Positions 52,230-61,321 are shown, numbered from the stretch's first letter. The stretch: 64,000 nucleotides of DNA from Urinicoccus massiliensis (GCF_900120405.1 NZ_LT635492.1:329478-393477); one strand, 5' to 3'. A program made the numbers and translations. The notes: generated from the letters alone by a model not told the origin.

Positions 52230-52317
52230 AAGATACCTCCTTATGTAAATATACTATACCATAAAATAGTCCCTATGGACACATGTTTAATGGCCTTTCT
52301 TCCCTCTTTCTTTTATG

Positions 52318-52343
52318 TAAAAAGAGGCAGGTTCCCCTGCCTC
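52318..52343 (-). terminator. Internal terminator between binding-protein gene and transporter genes
   Basis: Minus strand GAGGCAGG / CCTGCCTC, 4-base loop, then TTTTTACAT. It lies 14 bp behind the lipoprotein stop and about 90 bp before nupO. Confidence 0.85.
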
Positions 52344-52356
52344 AAATCCTAATTTA

Positions 52357-53427
52357 TTAAAGAGTTTTTTCGAATTCTTTATAAGTTTCTGCATTGTAAG
52401 GAACTTTGATTTCGTCTTTAATAATTTTTTCTTTCAATTTAGGAATTTCTTGCAAAATTTCTGGTTTAACATTTTTGTCTGAAGATGGAGCAATATCTAC
52501 TGCATCGCCATCTTTTAAGCTGTAGGTAATGGTTTGACCGCCTGGGAATGGTTTACCATCTGCCATGTCTTTTAATATATTATAAACGGCAACATCTGCA
52601 CGTTTCATGGCAGAAGTTAGTACGTTTTCAGGTGCCAAGCTGTATTGGTCTTTATCAACACCAATAGCCCATTTTCCAGCTTCTTTAGCTGCTTCAATAA
52701 CTCCGGCTCCTGCATCTCCTGCTGCATGGAAGACAACATCGCATCCACCATTAAACATGGTTTGTGCAATGGATTTACCCTTTGGCACGTCTTTAAAGTT
52801 TCCAACATATTGTTTGGTTACTTCAATTTCTTTACCAAGTTCTTTTGCTGCATATTTAACTCCAGCTTCATAGCCATAGTCAAATCCCCAGATTACATTT
52901 CCTTCTTGACCTCCAACGAAACCAACTTTATTGGTTTGGGTTGTACGTCCGGCAATATAGCCCACTAGGAAGGATGGTTGTTCTGCTTGGAAAACAATTC
53001 CCACTAAGTTTTTGGGGGCCTTTTCATAGGCAAAGTCTACAATGGCAAAATTAACATCAGGATTTTCTTTGGCTTTCTTTTCTACGTCGTCAGCCAACTT
53101 AAATCCTGCTGCAACGATTAGGTTGTTGTCTGCATCAAGTAGGGTGTCAATATTTTTTGCATAGTCTGCAGCAACATTGGATTCTTGGTAGCTTTGTTTG
53201 ATTCCAAGATCTTTTTCTGCCTTGATTAGACCTTCGTGAACGCCTTGGTTAAAGGATTCGTCATTGACTCCACCTTCATCTGTAACAAATCCTACAGAGA
53301 TGTCTACCGCTTTTGTGTCTCCTTCTCCTGCCCCATCGTTGGCTCCCTTGTTGTTTGTTCCTCCACAGGCAACCAGCAAGGTGGAAAGTACCATGATTAA
53401 AGCAAGTACAAGTGATGTTTTCTTCAT
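52357..53427 (-). CDS. bmpA: BMP-family nucleoside-binding lipoprotein
   Basis: A 356-residue lipoprotein. The signal ends in the lipobox LLVAC (Cys21). The mature part is of the BMP (Med/PnrA) type: VGFVTDEGGVNDESFNQGVHEG (shown as VTDEGGVNDESFNQG), NVDFAIVDFAYE-like NVNFAIVDF, GFVGGQEGNVIWGFDYGYEAG (as GFVGGQEGN), and VIEAAKEAGKWAIGVDKDQ. It should bind purine nucleosides or related ligands for NupOPQ. ATG after GGAGG; a good promoter lies about 30 bp upstream. Confidence 0.94.
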   Translation of the reverse strand: MKKTSLVLALIMVLSTLLVACGGTNNKGANDGAGEGDTKAVDISVGFVTDEGGVNDESFNQGVHEGLIKAEKDLGIKQSYQESNVAADYAKNIDTLLDADNNLIVAAGFKLADDVEKKAKENPDVNFAIVDFAYEKAPKNLVGIVFQAEQPSFLVGYIAGRTTQTNKVGFVGGQEGNVIWGFDYGYEAGVKYAAKELGKEIEVTKQYVGNFKDVPKGKSIAQTMFNGGCDVVFHAAGDAGAGVIEAAKEAGKWAIGVDKDQYSLAPENVLTSAMKRADVAVYNILKDMADGKPFPGGQTITYSLKDGDAVDIAPSSDKNVKPEILQEIPKLKEKIIKDEIKVPYNAETYKEFEKTL

Positions 53428-53456
53428 AATTTTCCTCCATTTCTTTTTATATTCTT

Positions 53457-53485
53457 ATTATACTTTATCCATAATTAATTAACAA
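53457..53485 (-). promoter_or_regulatory. Promoter of the nucleoside transporter operon
   Basis: On the minus strand TTGTTA, 17-bp spacer, TATAAT; predicted start near 53450. Confidence 0.7.
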
Positions 53486-53641
53486 GCATGTAAAGGTTTT
53501 CTATTTTGGCCATAAGGCCCTTCTTTTTTGTAACATGAAAAACCTCCCAAAATTCCACTTGGAATAGAGTGACCCCATAAAGTTGGACCTAATCGAGTAA
53601 GCATTTCGCTTGCTCGATTTTGTTTTTACATAATATTCGTT

Positions 53642-54442
53642 CTATGCGGATTGCATGCGTTCACGGTATTGTTTTGGACTTAGACCTCCTAACTTTTCTT
53701 TGATTCGATCTTCGTTGTAATAACGGATATATTGCTCAATTGCCTGCACCAGTTCTTTACGACTACGGTAATTGTGGCCATAGTAGATTTCTCTTTTCAA
53801 TAAGCTAAAGAAGTTTTCCATAGGTGCATTGTCATAGCAGTTGCCTTTTCTTGACATACTTTGGAAAATATGATGTTTTTCTAACATGGCTTGGTATGTG
53901 GTCATTTGGTATCCCCAACCACGATCGGAGTGAAAGGTCCGTCGATAAGGACAGGCCTTTGTTCGCTCAATGGCTACTTCTAAACCTTGCAGCATGGTGA
54001 CTCCATTGGGCTGATCGGATAGGACGTAACTGATGATTTCCAGGTTGTACATGTCCATGTAGGGATCGAGATAGAGTTTCTTTGTTTGAAGTTTCCCGGT
54101 CTTATCTTCTTCATAGTATTTGAATTCCGTGGTGTCGGTGGTGATTTTTTGCAAGGGGATGCAGGTATTGAACCGGCGGTTGATTCGGTTCTTCTTGATT
54201 TTGCCCACGACTCCTTTGTAGGAGTTGTATTTTTTGTATTTCCTGCCATAGGAGTGGACTTGAAGGCCCATGATTTGAACTAGTCGTTGTACTTTCTTTT
54301 TGTTCACCACCCGACCCTGGTTCTTTAATTCCAGATGAATGCGGCGATAACCATAGTCTTTGTGTTGGCTCCGAATGGCAAGGATTTCGTCTTTTAAGGA
54401 TTGATTCTTGTCTTCTTCGGACCATTTTTTCTGCCAATACAT
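53642..54442 (-). CDS. IS3-family transposase OrfB (rve catalytic part)
   Basis: A 266-residue catalytic chain from the first ATG. HTH_21-like KDYGYRRIHLEL near residue 28 precedes the rve domain with Asp in TDTTEFKYY, Asp in FHSDRGWGYQ and Glu in NAPMENFFSLLKREIY: an intact DDE set. The same frame is open for at least 43 more codons upstream (to about 54571), reading EQKAKIV...LTEILAAIHFPKSTF, and overlaps orfA in the -1 frame. The active protein is probably the OrfAB frameshift fusion. Confidence 0.93.
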   Translation of the reverse strand: MYWQKKWSEEDKNQSLKDEILAIRSQHKDYGYRRIHLELKNQGRVVNKKKVQRLVQIMGLQVHSYGRKYKKYNSYKGVVGKIKKNRINRRFNTCIPLQKITTDTTEFKYYEEDKTGKLQTKKLYLDPYMDMYNLEIISYVLSDQPNGVTMLQGLEVAIERTKACPYRRTFHSDRGWGYQMTTYQAMLEKHHIFQSMSRKGNCYDNAPMENFFSLLKREIYYGHNYRSRKELVQAIEQYIRYYNEDRIKEKLGGLSPKQYRERMQSA

Positions 54443-54483
54443 AAAGGTGGACTTTGGGAAATGGATGGCGGCAAGAATCTCTG

Positions 54484-55068
54484 TTAGTTGGAATTGTTCT
54501 CGGAGTTTGGAGACAATCTTCGCCTTTTGTTCATTGCTTCTTCTTTCTCCAAACTCCTGAGCTGTTCCCAGAACATCTTTTGAATGGTAAGTTTCCGATT
54601 TTCTGTCTCTAATTCTTTGATGCGATTTTCCAATGCTTCGCGTGTGGAGGCGTCGATAGATTCGCTTTTCTTTACAGTTTTTGGTGGTTGGTTGTGGTCA
54701 TTTTTCTTTGTCACAGGTCTCCCTCGCTTGTGCGGGAGCAGCCCCTCGATGCCCTTCTCTCGGTACTGTCTTCGCCAATTGACAATCATGGACGGATTCG
54801 TCAAACCGAGTTCGAGGGCAAGTTGTCGGTAGCTGCATTCGCTCGTTTCATAGCGTGTAATGGCTTCTAACTTAAACTCTACACTATACGCACGATTATT
54901 TCTAGAGCGCATTAAGCCTTCATCGCCATAATTTTTGTAATTGCTAATCCATAGCCTGAGAACGGACTTCTCGATTTGGTATTTCATTGCTAAGGCTTGA
55001 TAACTTGTTTTACCACACAAGTACTCCTCGACGATTTTCTTCTTCAATTCGTAACTGTATTTTGCCAT
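54484..55068 (-). CDS. IS3-family OrfA (DNA-binding part)
   Basis: A 194-residue protein with two helix-turn-helix units (TSYQALAMKYQIEKSVLRLW; CSYRQLALELGLTNPSMIVN), a basic linker, and a C-terminal leucine-zipper-like stretch (LENRIKELETENRKLTIQK). This is the IS150-type OrfA. It binds the element's ends and, when translated through a -1 shift, joins OrfB. No A6G heptamer is seen in the overlap; an AAAAG run at about 54577-54581 is the best slip candidate. Confidence 0.92.
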   Translation of the reverse strand: MAKYSYELKKKIVEEYLCGKTSYQALAMKYQIEKSVLRLWISNYKNYGDEGLMRSRNNRAYSVEFKLEAITRYETSECSYRQLALELGLTNPSMIVNWRRQYREKGIEGLLPHKRGRPVTKKNDHNQPPKTVKKSESIDASTREALENRIKELETENRKLTIQKMFWEQLRSLEKEEAMNKRRRLSPNSENNSN

Positions 55069-55152
55069 TAAAAGACCCCCAAAGGTTGGATTTCTTGGTC
55101 CAACTTTTGGGGGTCAGTGCAGAATTCTTAGGAGGTTTTTCAAATCTTTAAA

Positions 55153-56184
55153 TTAAAAGGCTCTGGGTAAAATAAAAATCACCATGTTTAAAATAAAGAA
55201 TACTATTGTAAAGGCAAAAGATTGTTTTAAATCATTGGTGGTTAATTTGACCTGATCATAATGCATTAACTTAGATGCCAAGGCTGCAATAAAGGCCAAT
55301 AGAGGATATAGCAACAACATGGCCAGGGTCGATACCCCTACATCCATTAGAGGATAGAAGGACGGAATCATAATCATCATAAAAATCATGGCTCCGTAGA
55401 ATAGTTTATTCTTGTCCAACCAAATAAACAGGGCAGAGGCAATTAGAGAAACAATAAATAATACTGTGCAGATATTCTTTCTTAGGGAAATATTATTTAA
55501 CTTTCCTTCATCGATTCTTTCCAAGTGGTTTACATAGGTTCCAGCTTGAGAATCTGCCTTGGTATTTACCTTTAGGCTAGATCCCTTTTTGGCTATATTG
55601 GAATCTGTAAAGCGGTCCATCCGAGCATTGGTAATGAAAACACTCAAGTCGGCAAGCTTATCGTAATTCCTGGAATATAGAGGAATTGGTTTCTCATAAA
55701 CTGTAAAAGCATAGTCTGCCACCTTGCTGGATAGGGGGACTCTCATTTGAGAAATAGCCTTAAAACTTGAAATCCCTTCTTTTTTTAAGAGGTTGTTGGT
55801 GGAAAGTTTTTCAAATAAATTTTGATTAATCTTGTCATATTCGCCCTTAAGGGTAACATTGCTCCTGTGGGCTTGGACCCCTTCCGGTAAATAAACATGC
55901 CGGTTGGGTACTCCCAAAATCCGCATATTGGAATTATCCCCAGCATAGGTGAATTGAATATCATAGCGCACCAAGGGGTCTTTTTCGTTTTGATCAATGG
56001 ACCGAACAACATTTAAATTACTGACATTTGTCGGGGCATCAAAAATCAATCCGTGAAAATTTCCCTGGTCTTTATCAAGTTGTGGCCATTCATACTGGTG
56101 GCCAAAGGCGCCGGTAAAAGTACTCACAAATAATATTACTAAAAATAATGCGAGAACTACCAAGTTTTTTAGTTTTCTATTCAT
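55153..56184 (-). CDS. Multi-pass membrane protein, unknown function
   Basis: A 343-residue protein. One membrane segment near the N-terminus (residues 8-25) is followed by a long outer domain (about 30-235) and four to five closely spaced segments at the C-terminus. The outer part is beta-rich (VRYDIQFTYAGDNSNMRILG, VPLSSKVADYAFTVYE in shortened reading). The layout recalls CreD-like inner-membrane proteins, but the motifs do not match and I do not assign it. ATG 56184 has GGAGG upstream. Its terminator was split by the IS3 element. Confidence 0.75.
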   Translation of the reverse strand: MNRKLKNLVVLALFLVILFVSTFTGAFGHQYEWPQLDKDQGNFHGLIFDAPTNVSNLNVVRSIDQNEKDPLVRYDIQFTYAGDNSNMRILGVPNRHVYLPEGVQAHRSNVTLKGEYDKINQNLFEKLSTNNLLKKEGISSFKAISQMRVPLSSKVADYAFTVYEKPIPLYSRNYDKLADLSVFITNARMDRFTDSNIAKKGSSLKVNTKADSQAGTYVNHLERIDEGKLNNISLRKNICTVLFIVSLIASALFIWLDKNKLFYGAMIFMMIMIPSFYPLMDVGVSTLAMLLLYPLLAFIAALASKLMHYDQVKLTTNDLKQSFAFTIVFFILNMVIFILPRAF

Positions 56185-56258
56185 TGCACAATCCTCCATC
56201 TTCTTTCAATGGTTTTACTTTAACTTATCATACCATGAATGAAAGAAAATAAAAAGCA

Positions 56259-57440
56259 TCAAGCTTTTAAATTTGGAAATTCCTTTTTAAATTCGTCAAT
56301 AGAAATATGGTTAAAGACAGCATTTTTTAACTTTGTTTTTTCTTTGGTATTTCCTGAAAGGATTCCCCCCACTAGTTGGCGGTCTTGGACAAAGACCCTA
56401 AGTTCATATTCAGGCGTGTCTTCTCCGTAAACTACCAGTTCATCACCAGTTTGCCCCACACTAAAGACCTTGATATCTCCAACGGATAGTTCCGTAAAGT
56501 TTTTAGGTGTTTCGTAGCTTTTCATCGGGCCATCTGTAGATAGGTTGTATCCGGCAATTTTCCCATTTTCCATACTTGCTGTCCATAGGCCTAAAACTAC
56601 ATTGCCAAATTGGGCACAGTCTCCAGCAGCATAAACATCCGGTAGGTTTGTCTTCATGGTTGGATCTACTTTGATTCCCCGGTCAATTTCTAGGTTACTT
56701 CCCTTGAAAAGACCTAGGTTGGGCCGAACACCTGTGGATAATAAGACCAGTTCAGATTTTATTTGACTGCCATCTTCCAATTCGATTCCACTCACTTGGT
56801 CTTGGCCTAGGAAGTGGGCAGTATTTTTTCCACAGTGGACGTCCATGCCCATCTTCTTCAGGGCTTCTTCCACCTTTCTTCCCTCTTCTGTATTAAGTTG
56901 CCGGCCCAAGAGGTGGTCAAAGGTTTCAATAATATGGACTTTTTTCCCTGTTTGATGGATGGAATAAGCTGCTTCAATTCCTAAAAGACCTCCACCGATT
57001 ACAGTTACATCTTCGGCTTTTTTTAAGGCTTCTTTAAAGCTTTTCAGGTCATCCAAGCTTCTGATGGTCATAATATTTTTCTTGTCTACCCCTGGAATAG
57101 GAGGCACAAAGGAAGAAGCCCCTGTTGTAATTAAGAGTTTGTCCCAGTTAAATTCCTTGTCCTGGCTTGTTTTTAAGCTCTTTTTATCAAAGTCCACCTT
57201 GTCTACTTCTGTATTCAAAAATAGGTCGATTTTCAAGCGGTCATATTCTTCTTGCTTGCCCATATATAGGGAATCATCAATGTCACTGCGAATCAGCTCT
57301 GTTAATTTAATCCTGAAATAAGTAGGATACCCTTCATTGCCAATAAGGGCAATGGACCCTTCTGGGTCATTTTTCCGAATTTCCTTTGCAGCAGCATGAC
57401 CTGCAATTCCATTTCCTAAAATTAAATATTTGTAATGCAT
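56259..57440 (-). CDS. FAD-dependent NAD(P)H oxidoreductase
   Basis: A 393-residue pyridine-nucleotide-disulphide-type flavoprotein. FAD loop YLILGNGIAGHAAA at the N-terminus, NAD(P) loop VTVIGGGLLGIEAAY near 147, and the second FAD motif VYAAGDCAQF near 268. There is no redox-active CxxC, so it belongs to the rubredoxin/ferredoxin or nitrite-reductase-like reductases, not to disulphide reductases. It begins 29 bp behind potD with no terminator between, so it is probably co-transcribed with the polyamine transporter. The electron acceptor is unknown. Confidence 0.88.
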   Translation of the reverse strand: MHYKYLILGNGIAGHAAAKEIRKNDPEGSIALIGNEGYPTYFRIKLTELIRSDIDDSLYMGKQEEYDRLKIDLFLNTEVDKVDFDKKSLKTSQDKEFNWDKLLITTGASSFVPPIPGVDKKNIMTIRSLDDLKSFKEALKKAEDVTVIGGGLLGIEAAYSIHQTGKKVHIIETFDHLLGRQLNTEEGRKVEEALKKMGMDVHCGKNTAHFLGQDQVSGIELEDGSQIKSELVLLSTGVRPNLGLFKGSNLEIDRGIKVDPTMKTNLPDVYAAGDCAQFGNVVLGLWTASMENGKIAGYNLSTDGPMKSYETPKNFTELSVGDIKVFSVGQTGDELVVYGEDTPEYELRVFVQDRQLVGGILSGNTKEKTKLKNAVFNHISIDEFKKEFPNLKA

Positions 57441-57469
57441 TTTACTACACCCTTTCCTTTCATAGCATC

Positions 57470-58501
57470 CTAAGAAGCAGCTTGAACTTCAGCCCATAGA
57501 TCATAGTAAAGATCCGCAATATCTGAAGAATCCTGGTAGACTTCTAGGGGGGGCAACTTACTTAAATCCGGATAGGCTGCCGGGTTCTTTTTAATCCTTG
57601 CCGGCAAGCCCTCATAGGTTTCTTTAATAGGCGTTGAATAGCCCTGAACTTCATCTACATTTAACCGGGCAACGTCCGGTCTGCACATGAAGTTGATAAA
57701 AGCCTCCGCTCCCTTTAGATTTCTAGCGTTTTTAGGAATCATAAAGGAATCCATAAATAGGTTGGAGCCCTCTTTGGGAACAAAATAACGCAAGTCCTTA
57801 TTTTCTTCCATCATCAAGACGGCATCCCCGCTGTACATGGCACATAAGTCTGCATCTCCTTGAACCACGACATCCCGACTTTCATCTGCCAAATAAGCAT
57901 AGACAAGTGGCTTTTGCTGGATTAAAGAATCCTTGGCTTGGACTAACTCCTGGATTTTTTTTGAGTTCATACTAAAACCCAACCTCTTCAAGGCAATGGC
58001 AAGACTGTCTCTTTGGGAGTCATACATGAGAATTTTTCCCTTGTATTTTGGATCCCACAGGCAGTCCCAGCTGTCTAATTTTTCCTTGATGTTTTTTCCA
58101 TTATAGACCACTCCCAGGGTCCCCCAAAAATAAGGGACCGAATATTGGCTTCCGGGATCATAAGAGGGATTCTTCAAGGAATCAAAAATTCCTTTAAAAT
58201 TGGGAATGGCTTCCTTGTTTATTTTTTGCACCAGCCCCTCCTTGATGCAACGTTGAATCAAATAATCCGACGGAACCACTACATCATAGGCCTCAGTGGA
58301 AGAAGACAACTTAACATAAAGGTCTTCATTGGAAGCATAGGTTTCATATATTACTTTATACCCAGTTTCTTTTTCAAATAACTTTATTGCTTCATTGCTC
58401 ATATATTCTCCCCAATTATAGACATGGACAGTATTTTCTTCAGATCCTTTACAGGATGTTAGAAGGAACAAGCAAGCCAGCAGAACAATTAATTTTTTCA
58501 T
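57470..58501 (-). CDS. potD: Spermidine/putrescine-binding lipoprotein
   Basis: A 343-residue lipoprotein with lipobox LLTSC (Cys17). The mature protein starts with the PotD signature VHVYNWGEYMSNEAIKLFE (shown in part), with YDVVVPSDYLIQR, VPYFWGTLGVVYN and PKEGSNLFMDSFMIPKNA following. It captures polyamines for PotABC. ATG after an AAGGAG site. Last transporter gene of the pot operon. Confidence 0.95.
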   Translation of the reverse strand: MKKLIVLLACLFLLTSCKGSEENTVHVYNWGEYMSNEAIKLFEKETGYKVIYETYASNEDLYVKLSSSTEAYDVVVPSDYLIQRCIKEGLVQKINKEAIPNFKGIFDSLKNPSYDPGSQYSVPYFWGTLGVVYNGKNIKEKLDSWDCLWDPKYKGKILMYDSQRDSLAIALKRLGFSMNSKKIQELVQAKDSLIQQKPLVYAYLADESRDVVVQGDADLCAMYSGDAVLMMEENKDLRYFVPKEGSNLFMDSFMIPKNARNLKGAEAFINFMCRPDVARLNVDEVQGYSTPIKETYEGLPARIKKNPAAYPDLSKLPPLEVYQDSSDIADLYYDLWAEVQAAS

Positions 58502-58509
58502 TTTACTCC

Positions 58510-59280
58510 TTAGGACCAGTGTAAGCCATCAAACTTCTTATTGATGATAAATAACAGGACAAAAACCAAAACCAGCATAATGGTGGACAGGGCATACATA
58601 GAGGGGTCTATCCCCTTTTTTGCCATGGAATAGAGGGATACACTTAAGTTGCTCACTCCGGATCCTGTAGTAAAAAAGCTGATGACAAAGTCATCCAAGG
58701 AAAGTGTAAAGCTCATTAAGGCTCCAGACAGGATTCCCGGCTTGATTTGATAAATCACTACCTTACTTAGGGTTTGCAAGGGGGTTGCCCCGAGATCCAG
58801 AGAGGCTTCAATCATTCTGGGATTTAACTGTTTTAGTTTAGGCAAAATACTTAGGATTACATAGGGGGTGCAAAAGACTACATGGGACAAGATTAGGGTA
58901 AATAGCCCCAACCTCAGGTGCATGAGTTGGTAGATACTCATTAACCCAATGGCTGTTACAATGTCTGGATTAAAAACTGGTAGTTGGTTTAAGTTGATTA
59001 GTATGGCCTGGTGGGGTTTTTTTAAGAAATAATAACCTAGACTTGTAATGGTGCCCAATAGAACGGAAATCAAGGTAGCCACTAGGGCCGTAATTAAGGT
59101 ATAGTAAAAACTGGTTAAGATCTCTTGGTTTTGAAATAAATTTAGATACCACCGCCCCGTAAATCCAGCCCAAACCCCTCTGAGTTTGGTGTCATTAAAG
59201 CTGTAGCCAATCATGACAAAAATGGGACCATAGAGAAATAAATAGGCAAAAAATAAATAACACCGTCTAAATATTTTCAA
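58510..59280 (-). CDS. potC: Polyamine ABC transporter permease PotC
   Basis: A 256-residue permease with six membrane segments. The cytoplasmic EAA loop is EASLDLGATPLQTLSKVVIYQIKPGI (shown as EASLDLGATPLQTLSKV), then SFTLSLDDFVISFFTTG, which is typical of PotC. The start is TTG, within the end of potB (14-base overlap). GGTACC-type alternatives are absent; no ATG precedes the first membrane segment. Confidence 0.94.
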   Translation of the reverse strand: MKIFRRCYLFFAYLFLYGPIFVMIGYSFNDTKLRGVWAGFTGRWYLNLFQNQEILTSFYYTLITALVATLISVLLGTITSLGYYFLKKPHQAILINLNQLPVFNPDIVTAIGLMSIYQLMHLRLGLFTLILSHVVFCTPYVILSILPKLKQLNPRMIEASLDLGATPLQTLSKVVIYQIKPGILSGALMSFTLSLDDFVISFFTTGSGVSNLSVSLYSMAKKGIDPSMYALSTIMLVLVFVLLFIINKKFDGLHWS

Positions 59281-60109
59281 TTTGCTTATCCCTTCCCTTC
59301 AATCTAGATTTATTTACCAAGGCTCCTATAAAGATAAATAGGATTAAAATAACAATTAAACTAACCGACAAGGCCGACCCAAAGGACCAATTTCCCGTGA
59401 AGCGAAACTGTTGTTCAATAAAGTTTCCAATAAAGGGGTACTTGTTCCCTCCCAAGAATCCAGGAATCACAAAGGTAGAGATGGCCGGAATAAAAACCAG
59501 ACCAATACCACTGGTTACGCCGGGAATAGATAGGGGGAAAATAACCTTTGTAAAGACCATCCTATTGGTGGCTCCCAAGTCCCTGGCTGCTTCAATTAAG
59601 TCCTTGTCCATCTTTAAAAGGACTGTGTAGATAGGCAGGACCATAAAGGGCAAAAAGTTATAAATCATGCCGACAAAAATGGCCCCCTGGTTATACATAA
59701 AAGAAAATGGACCGAGGCCCAAAAAGCCCAATAGGTGGTTTAAAATACCATGTTTCCCTAAGAGGGTAATCCAGGCATAGGTTCTTAATAAAAAATTCAT
59801 CCACATAGGAATTAGGATTAGTAGGATGTAAAAGTCTCTTTTATTTTCCGGTAATTGACTAATAAAATAAGCAATCGGATAGCCGATAATTAAACAGGCA
59901 ATGGTGGATAGGACAGCAAATTTAATGCTTCTGGCCAAGATATTTAAATACATGGGAGAAAAAAACTTTTCATAGTGGTCCAGGGTCCATTTCATATGGG
60001 CTAGGTCAAAACTTTTCCCCTCTTGTAGGCTCAATAAGACAATCAAAATAAGGGGGAAAACAACAAAGACCAGTAACCAAAAAAAATAGGGCAAGGTTAA
60101 CTTACGCAT
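59267..60109 (-). CDS. potB: Polyamine ABC transporter permease PotB
   Basis: A 280-residue permease with six membrane segments. The EAA loop is [22 protein letters not shown], shown here as [33 protein letters not shown] is a PotB block. ATG overlaps the potA stop by eight bases. Confidence 0.94.
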   Translation of the reverse strand: MRKLTLPYFFWLLVFVVFPLILIVLLSLQEGKSFDLAHMKWTLDHYEKFFSPMYLNILARSIKFAVLSTIACLIIGYPIAYFISQLPENKRDFYILLILIPMWMNFLLRTYAWITLLGKHGILNHLLGFLGLGPFSFMYNQGAIFVGMIYNFLPFMVLPIYTVLLKMDKDLIEAARDLGATNRMVFTKVIFPLSIPGVTSGIGLVFIPAISTFVIPGFLGGNKYPFIGNFIEQQFRFTGNWSFGSALSVSLIVILILFIFIGALVNKSRLKGRDKQIENI

Positions 60110-61139
60110 GGTCTTCCTCCTTCATAACATGTATATTATCAGGGTCGATATAGACCCGAATTTCTTCTCCTTCTTTCCATGGCCGGGTGGATTGACTTAA
60201 CCATTGTTTTCCCATAATTTCCAGGACCATTTCATAGTGGATCCCCTTAAAAACTGTAGAAAGGACCCGGCCTTGAAACTGCCCCCTGGCCTTGGATATC
60301 TCTACGTCCTCAGGACGAATAACTACTTGAACTCTTTCATTTTCTGCAAAACCCTTGTCTACACAATCCAGGTCGATTCCCTTTATGTTAACCAAAAAGT
60401 CTCTTTTCATGGTGGCCTTTAGAATGTTGCTTTGGCCCACAAATTTTGCCACAAAAGAATTCTTGGGCTCATTGTAAATTTCAACAGGAGAACCTACCTG
60501 CTGGATCCTCCCTTCATTTAAAACCACAATTTGGTCACTCATGGTTAGGGCCTCTTCTTGGTCATGGGTTACATAGATAAAGGTAATTCCCACTTGTTGT
60601 TGCATGGTTTTTAATTCCAGCTGCATCTTTTTTCTTAAATTAAGGTCTAGGGCTGCCAGGGGTTCATCCAATAAGAGGACCTTGGGTTCGTTCACTAGGG
60701 CTCGGGCTATAGACACCCTTTGCTGTTGACCCCCGCTGAGGCTTTGAATGGTCCTATTTTCATAGCCAACTAGGTTCACCAACTCTAAAATTTTCGATAC
60801 TTTTTCTTTAATTATCTTGCCTGGTAATTTTTTTAATTTCAAGCCAAAGGCAATATTGTGGTAGACATTTAAGTGTGGAAATAGGGCATATTGTTGAAAG
60901 ACAGTGTTCATGGGTCTTTGATAGGGAGCCTGTTTACTAATATCTTTACCTTCAAATAAAATTTTACCGGAGTCCGCCCTTTCAAAACCACCTAAAATTC
61001 TTAATAAGGTTGTTTTTCCACAGCCGCTGGGCCCCAATAAAGTTAGGAATTCATCTTTTTTGACCTGTAAGTCAATATGGTCTAAAACCTTTTTATCCTC
61101 GAAAGTTTTAGAAATATCTTGTATGTGTAAATAATTCAT
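60102..61139 (-). CDS. potA: Polyamine ABC transporter ATPase PotA
   Basis: A 345-residue ATPase. Walker [10 protein letters not shown] near residue 37, Q-loop [12 protein letters not shown], signature [15 protein letters not shown], Walker [13 protein letters not shown] and [13 protein letters not shown] are complete; the C-terminal TOBE domain (about 270-340) has [13 protein letters not shown] 61139 is preceded by GGGGGGAAG; a GTG one codon earlier is possible. It is driven by a near-perfect promoter. Confidence 0.95.
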   Translation of the reverse strand: MNYLHIQDISKTFEDKKVLDHIDLQVKKDEFLTLLGPSGCGKTTLLRILGGFERADSGKILFEGKDISKQAPYQRPMNTVFQQYALFPHLNVYHNIAFGLKLKKLPGKIIKEKVSKILELVNLVGYENRTIQSLSGGQQQRVSIARALVNEPKVLLLDEPLAALDLNLRKKMQLELKTMQQQVGITFIYVTHDQEEALTMSDQIVVLNEGRIQQVGSPVEIYNEPKNSFVAKFVGQSNILKATMKRDFLVNIKGIDLDCVDKGFAENERVQVVIRPEDVEISKARGQFQGRVLSTVFKGIHYEMVLEIMGKQWLSQSTRPWKEGEEIRVYIDPDNIHVMKEEDHA

Positions 61140-61175
61140 CACTTCCCCCCTATCTAAAGTGTTTAAGCTAACGTT

Positions 61176-61204
61176 ATTATATGGATAGTAAATTTACTTG
61201 TCAA
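61176..61204 (-). promoter_or_regulatory. Consensus promoter of the pot operon
   Basis: On the minus strand TTGACA, 17-bp spacer, TATAAT: both boxes are perfect. The spacer holds a 12-bp palindrome, AGTAAATTTACT, that could be an operator. Confidence 0.85.
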
Positions 61205-61240
61205 GAGAATACGACCTGGTTAAAAGCTCCATTATTTTTA

Positions 61241-61269
61241 TTGCAAGTCTAGCTATTGTGTGGTAAAAT
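61241..61269 (+). promoter_or_regulatory. Promoter of rpmB
   Basis: TTGCAA, 17-bp spacer, TAAAAT with TG just before the -10 (extended type); predicted start near 61276. Confidence 0.65.
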
Positions 61270-61321
61270 AAGGAGTATTGAAAAACACGAAATTGTAAAT
61301 TTGGGATAGGAGGTGTGCTCT

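Larger units (their letters stand above)
53570..55116 (-). mobile_element. IS3-family insertion sequence (IS150 group), about 1547 bp
   Basis: Ends match as inverted repeats: TGACCCCATAAAGTTGGACC on the left and TGACCCCCAAAAGTTGGACC read inward from the right, 18 of 20 identical. Two genes, orfA and orfB, run on the minus strand in the usual order. No convincing 3-5 bp target duplication is visible (left flank ...AGAG, right flank GTGC...). The flanks themselves form the two arms of a hairpin, so the element sits in the loop of what was a terminator. Confidence 0.93.

Noticed and set aside
53566-55120. Target-site duplication of the IS3 element
   Set aside because: Flanking bases AGAG and GTGC do not match; the duplication may have decayed or the element arose by recombination.
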